Positions 1 through 8,283 of a stretch of 64,000 nucleotides of DNA are shown here, piece by piece; positions within the stretch are counted from its first letter, which is position 1, and every line of letters starts with the position of its first letter. The notes beneath the pieces were generated by a model, which searched no databases, was not told the DNA's origin, and was given only the letters and a program-made list of their open reading frames with translations. This DNA is from CBDBKL01 sp965116215. GTDB taxonomy: Bacteria > Bdellovibrionota > Bdellovibrionia > Bdellovibrionales > JAKFYE01. Position numbers and translations under genes: made by a program. The stretch is from NCBI GenBank assembly GCA_965116215.1, contig OZ220494.1:558001-622000 (forward strand), written 5' to 3'.

Positions 1-1318
1 CTGAAACTTCTAAATCTCCATAGACAGTCATAGCCAATGTCCTAGGAATAGGTGTTGCTGTCATGATTAAGAAGTGAGGAGATTTTCCCTTAAGTTTTAA
101 AAGATTTCTTTGTTTAACTCCAAAACGATGTTGCTCATCAACTATGACAAATCCTAAGTTTTTAAATTTGACTTCATCTTGAATGAGGGCATGTGTGCCA
201 ATGATTAAATCTGTTGTTCCATTCTCAAGTTTTGCTATACGATCTTTTTTTCCCTTTAGACTCAATGACCCCACCAATTGATCAATTTCAATTCCACAAC
301 CTTTAAATAATGCAAGTGCTGTTTTAAAATGTTGCTCAACTAAAATTTCAGTGGGAGCCATTAGTGCAACTTGAAACCCATTTTGAATAATGATTGAAGC
401 AGCTAAAAGAGCCACAACAGTCTTTCCACTCCCGACATCTCCTTGAATTAAACGCAACATAGGATATCCTGATGTTATATCTTTGATAACCTCACTCAAT
501 GTACGTTTCTGTGAATCTGTCAGTTCATATTCTAATCTCACTTTGTTAAATAATGTCTTATCTCCTTTTATAAGAACCCCTTTTTCTTTTACAAACTGTG
601 ATCTTCTCTTTGCTAAAAGTAACTCTAGCCAAAAAAACTCTTCAAAAATCAATCTCTGATATGCCGAAGTTTTCATTTTAAAAATTTTATCAGCATCACT
701 TAATTTCGGAAAATGTATTTGAAAAATAGCTTCCTTTCTAGAAACTAAATTATTTGCTTTCAGAACCCTCTCTGGAAGTGTTTCTGGAATATCTTCAATC
801 AATGAAAATGCTGTTTTAAGTATTTTTAAAATACGTTTCTGAGATAAACCCTCTATTTCTGTGTATAGAGGTATAATCTCATCTTTATTTTCTTCGTGCT
901 CTTCAATATCTAATATATCTGGATGATGAAATTCAATCTGTCCATTATAGTTTGTAACTTTACCAATAATGCGAACACGCTTACCTTTATGAAAACGATC
1001 AAAGTAACCTCTAAAGGGAATACGAAAAAACTTACATGACATATAACCAGAAGAATCTTTAATTCTAATATTATATATCCGTCTTTGGGATCTTCCCATT
1101 TTTAAGGAGGAAATATGAAAAATTTCAGCAACAACTGAAACTCTATCTCCTGAAGAAAGACTAGATAGAGTTCTAACAGCTCTTCGGTCTTCATAACTCC
1201 GAGGATACCAATTTAATAAATCTTCAACGATATGAATATTTTTTCTGGATAATATTTGAGCAACTCGTGGTCCCACACCTTTAAGATATTGAACAGGTGT
1301 ATCAAAATAAATCGCCAT
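1..1318 (-). CDS. recG: ATP-dependent DNA helicase RecG (C-terminus off window)
   Basis: RecG remodels stalled replication forks and branch-migrates Holliday junctions. Translating from the ATG at 1318 gives 439 codons before the window edge. An N-terminal wedge/OB region (residues about 60-150) is followed by the helicase core: Walker A QGDVGSGKT near residue 293, and the RecG-type DEAD-box variant DEQHRFG near 394 followed by TATPIPRTL. These motifs are specific for RecG. The start MAIYFDTPVQYLKGVGP matches the family N-terminus (KGVGPK-like). The last roughly 250 residues lie beyond position 1. It reads leftward, away from the small gene at 1352-1735, from which it is separated by about 33 nt. 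Confidence 0.95.
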   Translation of the reverse strand, partial: MAIYFDTPVQYLKGVGPRVAQILSRKNIHIVEDLLNWYPRSYEDRRAVRTLSSLSSGDRVSVVAEIFHISSLKMGRSQRRIYNIRIKDSSGYMSCKFFRIPFRGYFDRFHKGKRVRIIGKVTNYNGQIEFHHPDILDIEEHEENKDEIIPLYTEIEGLSQKRILKILKTAFSLIEDIPETLPERVLKANNLVSRKEAIFQIHFPKLSDADKIFKMKTSAYQRLIFEEFFWLELLLAKRRSQFVKEKGVLIKGDKTLFNKVRLEYELTDSQKRTLSEVIKDITSGYPMLRLIQGDVGSGKTVVALLAASIIIQNGFQVALMAPTEILVEQHFKTALALFKGCGIEIDQLVGSLSLKGKKDRIAKLENGTTDLIIGTHALIQDEVKFKNLGFVIVDEQHRFGVKQRNLLKLKGKSPHFLIMTATPIPRTLAMTVYGDLEVS

Positions 1319-1351
1319 AAAAAACAAAATCCTTTTACTGAAGAATAGGCC

Positions 1352-1735
1352 CTAAGGAGAATCATTTTTATTTTTTTTTGAAATTTCAATCTCAGCGTTT
1401 ATTTTAAATTTGTGATTCTCAATAAAGTGAGAGGCTTCTTTTACAAAATTAATTTTTCGAACAATTATTATAATTTCTTTACTGACACGCTTCATAAGTT
1501 CTTCTTTCGATTTATTTGCTCCTTGAAGCAATGAATTCAAAACATCTTTTGGCAATGTCACTTCCCTTAAATAATGACGAATACTTTCTTCTGTCATAAA
1601 AGCAGCTGCTGTACCCACCATAAAAAGTTTTTTTATAACATCTTTAGCTTTTCCTCCAACACCTGAAGTTTCATCATCTTTAGTCTCATCAGACGAATCC
1701 TCAAAGGGCTTTTCATTATCCTTCATATAACTCAC
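1352..1735 (-). CDS. Small conserved hypothetical protein
   Basis: A protein of up to 127 residues. The longest reading frame opens with GTG at 1735; an in-frame ATG at 1726 (MKDNEKP) is the alternative and has a GAG-rich stretch upstream. The N-terminus is acidic (SSDETKDDE). A short hydrophobic patch (LFMVGTAAAFM, residues about 38-48) is followed by a charged, probably helical segment with a run of four isoleucines. The pattern FMTEESIR...LPKDVLN..LQGANKSKEEL resembles a small protein common in deltaproteobacterial genomes, but I know no function. It overlaps the end of the upstream START-domain gene by up to 20 nt and is probably co-transcribed with it and recG. Confidence 0.7.
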   Translation of the reverse strand: MSYMKDNEKPFEDSSDETKDDETSGVGGKAKDVIKKLFMVGTAAAFMTEESIRHYLREVTLPKDVLNSLLQGANKSKEELMKRVSKEIIIIVRKINFVKEASHFIENHKFKINAEIEISKKNKNDSP

Positions 1736-2153
1736 TCACCCGTTTATGATAGGCACTCATCATGTTAGGAAGATTCACCTCAATGAGAGCTTTAGCTACT
1801 GGGCCTGGAACAAAAGTTCTAAACTGTGTTTCTATCTCATAAGCAGCTCGTGTTTTTCCAGCTTCATCCTCAAGGTTCCATGATCCCGTACTCATCTTAA
1901 AAAGATCACCACCGGCAAATTCCCATTCAATTCTTTTGTTTTTTTCCTCTATCATCCAAAGATTATATGTAAAATTCTTTATAATACTTATTCCATATTC
2001 CACAAGTTTACGTGACCCATCTCTCTGTAAAACAGAACAACTTTTAACTTCGGATAAAAACTTCGGATAACTCTCATAATCAGAGATAATTTGAAAGAAT
2101 TGATCTACACTACAATTAAAAACTTCAACTGTCTCAGCCTTTGGCACATCCAA
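1716..2153 (-). CDS. COQ10/RatA-like START (SRPBCC) protein
   Basis: A 145-residue protein consisting almost entirely of a polyketide-cyclase/COQ10-type START fold, a hydrophobic-pocket lipid or quinone-binding domain. The N-terminal strand AETVEVFNCSVDQFFQIISDYESYPKFLSEV carries the DYESYPKFL signature of the COQ10/RatA family, and the C-terminal helix (VAKALIEVNLPNMMSAYHKRV) closes the pocket. Family members either support ubiquinone function or, as RatA, have been linked to ribosomes; the sequence does not decide between them. It is the first gene of a short leftward group with the 127-residue protein and recG. Confidence 0.8.
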   Translation of the reverse strand: MDVPKAETVEVFNCSVDQFFQIISDYESYPKFLSEVKSCSVLQRDGSRKLVEYGISIIKNFTYNLWMIEEKNKRIEWEFAGGDLFKMSTGSWNLEDEAGKTRAAYEIETQFRTFVPGPVAKALIEVNLPNMMSAYHKRVSELYEG

Positions 2154-2504
2154 CTCCTTACTTAGATTTCATAACAAAAATTTATCCATAGCACTATACC
2201 AATTCGGAATTCTTTTATTATATCCATTAGCATAAGTTATCTTTGACGCAACATAGAAAAATTCAAAAAATCTTTTCTATTTTATTAATGAAATTGAAGC
2301 TCATTGTTTTTTTCACTTAAAAATCATTTTTAAAATCCAAAAAGTAAGGTGCTCAAATCTTGATACTTACTTCATGGAATACTCTGCTCCTTTTTTTTAA
2401 ATATTTTTTATACTGAATCTTTAAATATAAAAGTAGAAACATAATGAATGATCCTTAAATTTTTATAACTCTTCAATATAAAGATGCCCTCTTAAAAGTC
2501 CATT
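2154..2504. other. Gene-free AT-rich spacer
   Basis: About 350 bp between the START-domain gene (promoter side) and the end of the zinc-ribbon gene. It is very AT-rich with homopolymer runs. I see no open reading frame of note, no strong hairpin and no RNA gene. It presumably carries the promoter for the 2153-to-1 group. Confidence 0.5.
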
Positions 2505-2789
2505 TTATTTTTTAAAAAGGGCCTCAGCAGCAGAGAATTGATCTTTTTGAGAACTTGTTATTTCTCTTGTTGTTGTTCCTATTTTAAAAAAATCACAGAA
2601 ATTACTTCTTTCTTTCTCTTTAACAGGCTCAGCAGCAGTCTCACTGCACTCATTATATAGGTTCTTATTATAAAATTCACAGTTTTTACAAACACGAACA
2701 TCGGCTCCACAATGATGACATTCACTACTACGAAAAACTTTTTCAAATTCCAGTTTTTTATTACAAGAAAAACATATAAACTGAGTCAT
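2505..2789 (-). CDS. Zinc-ribbon protein, deltaproteobacterial type
   Basis: A 94-residue protein with two N-terminal CxxC pairs (CFSC at residues 6-9, CHHC at 24-27) followed by CKNCEFYNKNLYNECSE and, near residue 66, NFCDFF. The pattern 'CKNCxFYN...NEC.E...E.....K..SNFCDFF' is a recurring small cysteine-rich protein in deltaproteobacteria with no assigned function. The cysteines imply at least one bound zinc. The C-terminal tail is short and polar. It lies 35 nt downstream of glpX on the same strand and may be in its transcript. Confidence 0.75.
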   Translation of the reverse strand: MTQFICFSCNKKLEFEKVFRSSECHHCGADVRVCKNCEFYNKNLYNECSETAAEPVKEKERSNFCDFFKIGTTTREITSSQKDQFSAAEALFKK

Positions 2790-2824
2790 ATTTAAATAAT
2801 ATCAAAATTTTCAAAAAATGGTAA

Positions 2825-3772
2825 TTACAATTTATGTGAAGATTGAATAAAACGAATTGTTCCTGTTTTAGATCTCATAACAACAGAATGAGAAGTCGCC
2901 TTTTGATAACCTATAAATTTAACCCCATTCAGTAAAGGACCATCTGTCACACCACTAGCAACAAACATCACATCATCCCCAGAGGCCAATTCATCTATTG
3001 AGTATATTTTATCAAAATCTGTTACTCCCATTTTTTGCGCACGTTTTTTTTCCTCATCATTTCGAAAATGTAATCGTCCACAAAAATCTCCATCCAAACA
3101 CTTCATCGCAGCCGCAGAGATCACTCCTTCGGGTGCCCCCCCTATTCCCATTAATATATCAATACCTGAATTCTCCCAACCTGTAGCTATTGCAGCAGAC
3201 ACATCTCCATCCCCAATAAGACAAACACGAGCTCCTGTAGTTCTAACTTCCTCTAAAAGATCTTTATGTCTCGGTCGATTCAAAATAACAACTGTGACTT
3301 CTAAAATAGGCTTTTTTAATGCCTCTGCTACAGAACCAATATTCTCACTCACACTTTTATTTAAACTTATAACCCCTTTAGCCCTAGGACCGACGGAGAT
3401 TTTATCCATATATGTATCAGGCGCATGTAGAAAACGACCTCTTTCTGCAACTGCAATAACTGATATAGCCCCTGAGCCTCCTGTGGCACAAATTGTCGTT
3501 CCCTCAAGAGGATCTAAGGCAATATCCACTTTGGGTGAATCATCAAAGCCTTTTCCAACTTTTTCACCAATATAGAGCATTGGAGCTTTATCTCGCTCAC
3601 CCTCCCCTATCACAACCACTCCATCAATCCTGACAGTACTAAAAGCTTTTCTCATAGCGTCAACAGCTGCTCGATCTGCAGCCTTTTCATCCCCACGCCC
3701 CATAAAACGAGCTGAAGCCAAAGCAGTTGCTTCAGTTATACGCACAAATTCTAGTGCTAAATTACGATCCAT
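2825..3772 (-). CDS. glpX: Fructose-1,6-bisphosphatase class II (GlpX)
   Basis: Hydrolyses fructose 1,6-bisphosphate to fructose 6-phosphate in gluconeogenesis in the cytoplasm. At 315 residues it has the usual GlpX length. Diagnostic motifs are GDEKAADRAAVDAMR near residue 27, GEGERDKAPMLYIGE near 57, the metal/phosphate site DPLEGTT near 88, and GGAPEGVISAAAMKCL near 211. The gene starts at ATG 3772 and diverges from pgsA (145-bp spacer). No other gluconeogenic gene is nearby. Confidence 0.96.
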   Translation of the reverse strand: MDRNLALEFVRITEATALASARFMGRGDEKAADRAAVDAMRKAFSTVRIDGVVVIGEGERDKAPMLYIGEKVGKGFDDSPKVDIALDPLEGTTICATGGSGAISVIAVAERGRFLHAPDTYMDKISVGPRAKGVISLNKSVSENIGSVAEALKKPILEVTVVILNRPRHKDLLEEVRTTGARVCLIGDGDVSAAIATGWENSGIDILMGIGGAPEGVISAAAMKCLDGDFCGRLHFRNDEEKKRAQKMGVTDFDKIYSIDELASGDDVMFVASGVTDGPLLNGVKFIGYQKATSHSVVMRSKTGTIRFIQSSHKL

Positions 3773-3917
3773 AATTTTTCAATTCCTCATTTTCAAAGGA
3801 AATATTTCTTTAATTTTTTATAGGAAATAACTTGTCTCGTATTTTTTTCTGTTTTTCAAGAAATTAGTAGAACTTTTTTAAAGTGACTTCAAAACTTATT
3901 TGAGGTGAAATCACTTT

Positions 3918-4463
3918 ATGTCTATTCAGAAATCCAATTTACCCAACATTATTACTCTTTCAAGAATTGGATTTGTTCCCTTCATTATTATAGTTTTGTA
4001 TTCTGACTCTCTTTATCGTCATTGGTATGCAGCCGGTCTTTTTATTTTAGCTTCACTAACAGACTACCTTGATGGTGAACTAGCCAGAAGACTTCAGGCT
4101 CAAAGTATTTTTGGGAAATTTATGGATCCTTTGGCCGATAAAATTCTCATTACAAGTATTCTTATTATTATGATCCCTCTTGAAAAACTAAGTCCTATTT
4201 TAGTTATTATATTATTGGGAAGAGATACTTTAGTTGCAGGACTTCGTGCTATTGCAGCCTCACACAATATAATTATTAGCGCAGGTCAAATTGGAAAATG
4301 GAAGACGGTTCTCCAAATGATTGCCATTTTTTGTATTTTGATAAAAATTCCCTCTTTACCCCTATCTGAAGTCGGCCATAGTTTACTTTGGATCAGTGTT
4401 ATCCTCAGTTTAATATCTGCTTTTATATATTATTTGAAATATAAGAAATCATTAAAAATCTAA
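3918..4463 (+). CDS. pgsA: CDP-diacylglycerol--glycerol-3-phosphate 3-phosphatidyltransferase
   Basis: Makes phosphatidylglycerophosphate, the committed step to phosphatidylglycerol and cardiolipin, in the inner membrane. The 181 residues contain the CDP-alcohol phosphotransferase signature: D49, D52-G53, A56-R57, G66, D70 and D74. About five or six hydrophobic segments surround it, and the N-terminus NLPNIITLSRI is typical of PgsA. The motif together with this N-terminus makes PgsA more likely than other CDP-alcohol transferases. It is transcribed rightward and followed after 57 nt by tRNA-Gly. Confidence 0.92.
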   Translation: MSIQKSNLPNIITLSRIGFVPFIIIVLYSDSLYRHWYAAGLFILASLTDYLDGELARRLQAQSIFGKFMDPLADKILITSILIIMIPLEKLSPILVIILLGRDTLVAGLRAIAASHNIIISAGQIGKWKTVLQMIAIFCILIKIPSLPLSEVGHSLLWISVILSLISAFIYYLKYKKSLKI

Positions 4464-4520
4464 GTCTATAACAACTTAGTTGACTCTCTTTTCATGCAAT
4501 CGTATTTTTTGATTTTAGTT

Positions 4521-4596
4521 GCGGGAGTAGCTCAGTTGATAGAGCGTTGCCTTGCCAAGGCAAAGGTCGCGGGTTTGAGCCCCGTCTCCCGCTCCA
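4521..4596 (+). tRNA. tRNA-Gly (GCC)
   Basis: A 76-nt cloverleaf with acceptor arms GCGGGAG / CTCCCGC, D-arm TAGCTCAGTTGATAGAGC, anticodon stem-loop TTGCC-TTGCCAA-GGCAA (anticodon GCC), a T-arm with TTTGAGC loop between GCGGG and CCCGT, discriminator T and an encoded CCA end. Transcribed with or just after pgsA. Confidence 0.96.
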
Positions 4597-4718
4597 TGAT
4601 TTTATCGGTTTTTAAAATAAATATCATTAAAGTCATTTGATTTATAGAGTTAAAGACTTCCCCAAAGTTTGTTTGTCAACTACTATAGCCACAACACACT
4701 TTTTTGTAGAAGGTAAAA

Positions 4719-5525
4719 TTGGAAGTATTTGTCAGTCTTATCATTTTGGGTTTAATAGCAGGTTTTCTCTCCTCATTGTTTGGGGTAGGAGGAGGTATCA
4801 TCATCATTCCCTCTCTCTTCTTCCTCTTTCCTCCCTTACCAGCACAGACCGTCATCGGATCCTCTCTACTCTTCATCACTCTAAACTCTCTTATTAATCT
4901 ACATAACTTTTGGCATTCTGGAATACGCCCTAGCTTTAAACGACTCATTCCAGTTTTAACAATGGCCATTGTTGGAGTCGTTGCCGGAGGAGGGTTTACA
5001 GGTTATCTACATACATCTGCAATTCAATTGATTTTTGCTACTATTATTTCAGTAATTGCTCTACGTATCTTCATTCAAGCCTACAAAAAATACTCCCCTA
5101 GTCAAAAAAAGCTAAGAGCCACTCACCCCCTTCGCGGTGCAGGCATCGGATTACTAGGAGGATTGACCTCCGGTTTAACTGGATTAGGAGGTGGATCAGT
5201 AATGGTGCCACTTCTTATCAATTGGTATAATATTCCAATGCAAAAAGTCTCTGTTTATTCAAATTGTATCATGTCCATCTCAGCTAGCATGGGAGTGTTG
5301 ACTTTCTTAGTTATGCCTCGGCCTATTATAAGTTATTCCTTTCTAGATTTCTTTCAAGTTGGACAATTAAATATAGGTATCTCTTTAATCACTGTTATAG
5401 GTTGTTTTATCTCTTCACCTTGGGGAGTTAAAATCTCTCAAAAAATTTCACAAGTATATCTCCAATATCTTTTTGCCTCTCTCCTCACCATCATTGCTGG
5501 CAAGATTTTTTGGACAAATTTTTGA
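4719..5525 (+). CDS. Sulfite exporter TauE/SafE (TSUP) family permease
   Basis: An integral membrane protein of 268 residues with about eight hydrophobic helices arranged as two related halves. Each half has a glycine-rich motif: FLSSLFGVGGGIIIIPSL near residue 16 and GLTSGLTGLGGGSVMVPLL near 148, the TSUP duplication. Members move sulfite, sulfonates or other small organic anions; the substrate here cannot be read. The start is TTG at 4719, supported by an AGAAGG-like Shine-Dalgarno ending 6 nt upstream and by alignment of the first helix. It converges with the 5551-6201 gene. Confidence 0.88.
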   Translation: MEVFVSLIILGLIAGFLSSLFGVGGGIIIIPSLFFLFPPLPAQTVIGSSLLFITLNSLINLHNFWHSGIRPSFKRLIPVLTMAIVGVVAGGGFTGYLHTSAIQLIFATIISVIALRIFIQAYKKYSPSQKKLRATHPLRGAGIGLLGGLTSGLTGLGGGSVMVPLLINWYNIPMQKVSVYSNCIMSISASMGVLTFLVMPRPIISYSFLDFFQVGQLNIGISLITVIGCFISSPWGVKISQKISQVYLQYLFASLLTIIAGKIFWTNF

Positions 5526-5550
5526 TCAATTTCTATTTTAATATATTATT

Positions 5551-6201
5551 TTAAAAAATAAATACTGTTCCCGCAGATAGAAAAACACCATTGAATTGAC
5601 CTTTTGTAAAAAGATGCAGATGATTTTTTATTCCTCCTTCTAAAAAAAAGCCAACTCGACCTAAAACATCAAAAATTCTAATCCCAGTCAATAGTTGATA
5701 ATCTAGAGAAAATATGGACTCACCATCAACATTTTTTAAAAAAGTACCTAACCCCAAACCTACTCCAAAATAAATAGGAAACCGACTCTCAATTTCAGGA
5801 AACATGAATACCGGAAGAAGAGAAAACTTTAGAGGGGATACATTTTGGATAGAATATTCTATTAATTCACCACGAAATAAAATATCCACTAGATCATGCC
5901 ATTCATTAAATTTATACGTCACTCCCATATTAAAATGGGCAATATTATTCTTTTTTTCATTTCCTCCCCAATTATAAGTTACATCATTTAAAAAAGAACC
6001 AAAATGAAACATCATAAAATGATCTCTAGAGCTTCTAGGATATTCATTATTTTTTTGATTAAAATATTTTCTAGCCTCTTCTTTACCCGTTTTTTCCTCA
6101 ATAGTTGGAAGAAGACGTGTTTGATCTGTATCCTTCACATCAGCGAATAAAATATGAGACCATATAAGGAGTAAAAAATAGACCATAACTGTACAGTACA
6201 A
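5551..6201 (-). CDS. Predicted outer-membrane beta-barrel protein
   Basis: A 216-residue protein of unknown family. It has a hydrophobic N-terminal segment with a plausible signal cleavage after ILFADV. The rest shows alternating hydrophobic/polar strands such as IYFGVGLGLGTFL, FSLDYQLLTGIRIF and VGFFLEGGIKNHLHLF, and it ends VFLSAGTVFIF. A terminal aromatic residue is the usual outer-membrane insertion signal for barrels. It is isolated, converging with the TSUP gene and diverging from the nusB group. The barrel assignment is inferred from pattern, not homology. Confidence 0.6.
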   Translation of the reverse strand: MYCTVMVYFLLLIWSHILFADVKDTDQTRLLPTIEEKTGKEEARKYFNQKNNEYPRSSRDHFMMFHFGSFLNDVTYNWGGNEKKNNIAHFNMGVTYKFNEWHDLVDILFRGELIEYSIQNVSPLKFSLLPVFMFPEIESRFPIYFGVGLGLGTFLKNVDGESIFSLDYQLLTGIRIFDVLGRVGFFLEGGIKNHLHLFTKGQFNGVFLSAGTVFIF

Positions 6202-6243
6202 TACATTCTAATTATATTGCAAGGCGAAACATATATCTCTTCC

Positions 6244-6272
6244 TTGACGATCACTTCTTTTCTTCTTTAACT
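6244..6272 (+). promoter_or_regulatory. Possible sigma-70-type promoter for mini-NrdR/nusB
   Basis: TTGACG at 6244-6249 and TTAACT at 6267-6272 are spaced by 17 nt, in the intergenic region between divergent genes and about 30 nt before the first start codon. The -10 match is poor, so this is a weak call. Confidence 0.3.
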
Positions 6273-6303
6273 TTCAATTCCTTATTAGGAGGAAATCATC
6301 TCT

Positions 6304-6456
6304 ATGAAATGCCCTTTCTGCCCACAGAAAAGATACCATGTTTTAAAAGTGCAAAAAAATAAAGAATTTATTTATAGATCTAAAAAATGTATTAAGGCTC
6401 ATGAAAACTACTTAAATTCTAAATATCTCTTACAGACTGATCTAAAAATTATATGA
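6304..6456 (+). CDS. Miniature NrdR-like zinc-ribbon protein
   Basis: A 50-residue open frame. The N-terminus MKCPFCPQKRYHVLK matches the start of the NrdR repressor (M.CPFC....V), and RSKKCIK near residue 25 matches the RRRRxC segment. NrdR is normally about 150-160 residues with an ATP-cone domain that senses dATP/ATP. Here the protein stops after the ribbon. The usual fourth ligand is also missing: only C3, C6 and C29 are present, with H33 as a possible substitute. An AGGAGG Shine-Dalgarno lies 11 nt upstream. The stop overlaps the nusB start as ATGA, so the two are translationally coupled. nrdR next to nusB is a familiar bacterial arrangement, which supports a degenerated but retained nrdR locus. 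Confidence 0.7.
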   Translation: MKCPFCPQKRYHVLKVQKNKEFIYRSKKCIKAHENYLNSKYLLQTDLKII

Positions 6457-6863
6457 ATCCTAAAACACAAGCTAGAAAAATGACTTTAAAACTGCTTTAC
6501 CAAAATGAATTTTCTAAAGTATCTCCTGAACAACAACTTAAAACATATCTTCAGCTTTATAAATCAGATGATAAAATTCGTGAATATATTATTTTGCTCT
6601 ATAAGGGAATTCATAAAAATAAAGAGGCTATAAATCAACTATTAGAGTCAAAGTCAAATAATTGGACTCTTAAAAGAATGAGTTATATTGATAGAAATAT
6701 TCTTCGTATTGCTACATTTGAAATAATATATTTTCATGTACCTGTTCGCATTGCTATCAACGAAGCTATAGAATTAGCTAAATGCTTTGGAACAGAGAAT
6801 TCAAGTGCATTTATCAATGGTGTTCTAGATAGTATTATTAAATCAAAGCACCTCTTTAGTTGA
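6453..6863 (+). CDS. nusB: Transcription antitermination factor NusB
   Basis: NusB pairs with NusE (S10) on boxA RNA to promote antitermination of rRNA operons. The 136 residues show the all-helical NusB pattern: the N-terminal RKMTLKLLYQNEF motif, the central WTLKRMSYIDRNILRIATFEI and the C-terminal VPVRIAINEAIELAKCFGTENSSAFINGVLD, which are the strongest family signatures. It begins inside the stop codon of the mini-NrdR frame and is followed after 31 nt by an orphan gene on the same strand. Confidence 0.94.
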   Translation: MNPKTQARKMTLKLLYQNEFSKVSPEQQLKTYLQLYKSDDKIREYIILLYKGIHKNKEAINQLLESKSNNWTLKRMSYIDRNILRIATFEIIYFHVPVRIAINEAIELAKCFGTENSSAFINGVLDSIIKSKHLFS

Positions 6864-6894
6864 CCTTTCATAAATTTCACGATTTATTATAGAC

Positions 6895-7314
6895 ATGGTA
6901 TTTGAGCACCTTACTCAAAATAAAGCTCTTGCAACTGGTAGCGATACTTGGTTCATTCCAAATCCAGAAGCCTCAGTGTGGTCCTCTCAAATTGACTGGT
7001 ATCTTAATTATCAAATAGCAAAATCTGAATATCGTTCAACTTTAAAGTCAAAAAATAATTTAATGCCTAAAAATATACCTTTATTCATTCCTACACAAAA
7101 TTTCTTAAACAATAAGTCTACAATTTGTATCCACTTTGAAAATAATATATCTTTATGGACGCTTACAATTTCCAAAATATGGGATAAACTAAAAACTCTT
7201 TCTCCTCGTATTTTTTTACCGAAGAATATAAAAACAGAAATATTTAAAATAGAATGTCAAAAGCTAAAGATAACAAAAGACATGAAATGCTCTATAGTTG
7301 TCGATTTCATTTAA
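6895..7314 (+). CDS. Hypothetical protein between nusB and ppsR
   Basis: A 139-residue protein I do not recognise. It has no signal peptide or membrane segment, is rich in Lys, Asn and Ile, and has a tryptophan-containing N-terminal third (TWFIPNPEASVWSSQIDWYLNY). It sits 31 nt after nusB and 12 nt before ppsR, so it is almost certainly in the same transcript. Codon use and base composition look like the neighbours. Confidence 0.65.
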   Translation: MVFEHLTQNKALATGSDTWFIPNPEASVWSSQIDWYLNYQIAKSEYRSTLKSKNNLMPKNIPLFIPTQNFLNNKSTICIHFENNISLWTLTISKIWDKLKTLSPRIFLPKNIKTEIFKIECQKLKITKDMKCSIVVDFI

Positions 7315-7326
7315 AGACTTTAAAAT

Positions 7327-8163
7327 ATGACTATTGGTAACATTTATATTATAAGTGATGGGACTGGAGAAACAGCAAGTACTATGACTTGTGCAGCTCT
7401 TGTCCAATACCAAAAAGATGTCAATATCATAAGATGCAAAAATGTCCGTACAGAAGAAAAAGTCTCTTCAGTTATTGAAGAAGCTAAAGAAAATAATGGT
7501 TTTATTGTTTATACCGTTGTGAGCCCAAATCTTAGAAAAACAATTGCTGAAAGCTGTGGTCTCAACAATATTCCTTGTGTTGATCTGCTTGGCCCTATGC
7601 TTTCTAAAATGGACCTCTATTTCGGAGCAAATTCCAAAAGTCAAGAGGCAGGACTCTTTCGTTCTGTCAATGAAATGTATTATAAAAGAATAGAAGCTAT
7701 TGAATTTACAGTAAAGCATGACGATGGTAAAGAGGTTAGAGATCTTAATGAAGCTGATATTATTCTGATAGGAATCAGTCGCACAAGTAAAACACCTCTT
7801 TCTATTTTTCTTAGTCATAAGGGTTGGAAAGTTGCAAACGTACCTCTTATTCTCTCAACTCCCCTTCCTCATGAACTCAGTGTTATAGATCAAAAAAAAA
7901 TAGTAGCCCTCACCATTGATCCTGAAAAACTTCTACGAATTCGTAAAAAGAGATTAGAAAAAATGGGAAGTTCTATAGGAGAATATGCCAGTCTTTCACA
8001 TATTCAAAGGGAACTAGAATACGCTCATTCATTATTTTCTCAAAATAAAAAGTGGCCCATCTTTGATGTCACAGAATTAGCATTAGAGGAGACCGCCGCA
8101 GAAATTACACGTCTTATATCCTCAAGAACAGGTCTAAAAAGTGAAAACCCTCTAGACCTCTAG
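7327..8163 (+). CDS. ppsR: Pyruvate, phosphate dikinase regulatory protein (kinase/pyrophosphorylase, DUF299)
   Basis: This bifunctional regulator phosphorylates a threonine of pyruvate,phosphate dikinase (or PEP synthetase) with ADP and removes it by phosphorolysis. Its 278 residues match the family length. The N-terminus IYIISDGTGETAST is the family signature, and the P-loop-like GISRTSKTP lies at residues 149-157. Further motifs are AEITRLI and the R.KRLEKM helix. The target enzyme gene is not in the window, so whether it acts on PpdK or PpsA is undecided. It is last in the rightward nusB group. Confidence 0.93.
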   Translation: MTIGNIYIISDGTGETASTMTCAALVQYQKDVNIIRCKNVRTEEKVSSVIEEAKENNGFIVYTVVSPNLRKTIAESCGLNNIPCVDLLGPMLSKMDLYFGANSKSQEAGLFRSVNEMYYKRIEAIEFTVKHDDGKEVRDLNEADIILIGISRTSKTPLSIFLSHKGWKVANVPLILSTPLPHELSVIDQKKIVALTIDPEKLLRIRKKRLEKMGSSIGEYASLSHIQRELEYAHSLFSQNKKWPIFDVTELALEETAAEITRLISSRTGLKSENPLDL

Positions 8164-8283
8164 ATTAAACGAGATTTCTGCTCTATATAAATGTCTTATA
8201 TATAAATTAAAAATAATTAAATTGTTAACAAGAAGAAAAATACGTTATGTTCGTTCACCTAAGATACAGCTTTCTGTTCATAT

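Noticed and set aside
2340..2362. 16-bp match (ATTTGAGCACCTTACT) to 6899-6914 in inverted orientation
   Set aside because: One such match is expected by chance in 64 kb of AT-rich DNA, and the second copy lies inside a coding region.
4676..4969. Reverse-strand frame of 97 residues over the TSUP gene
   Set aside because: It is antisense to a clear membrane-protein gene, with no motif and low-complexity basic sequence; a shadow frame.
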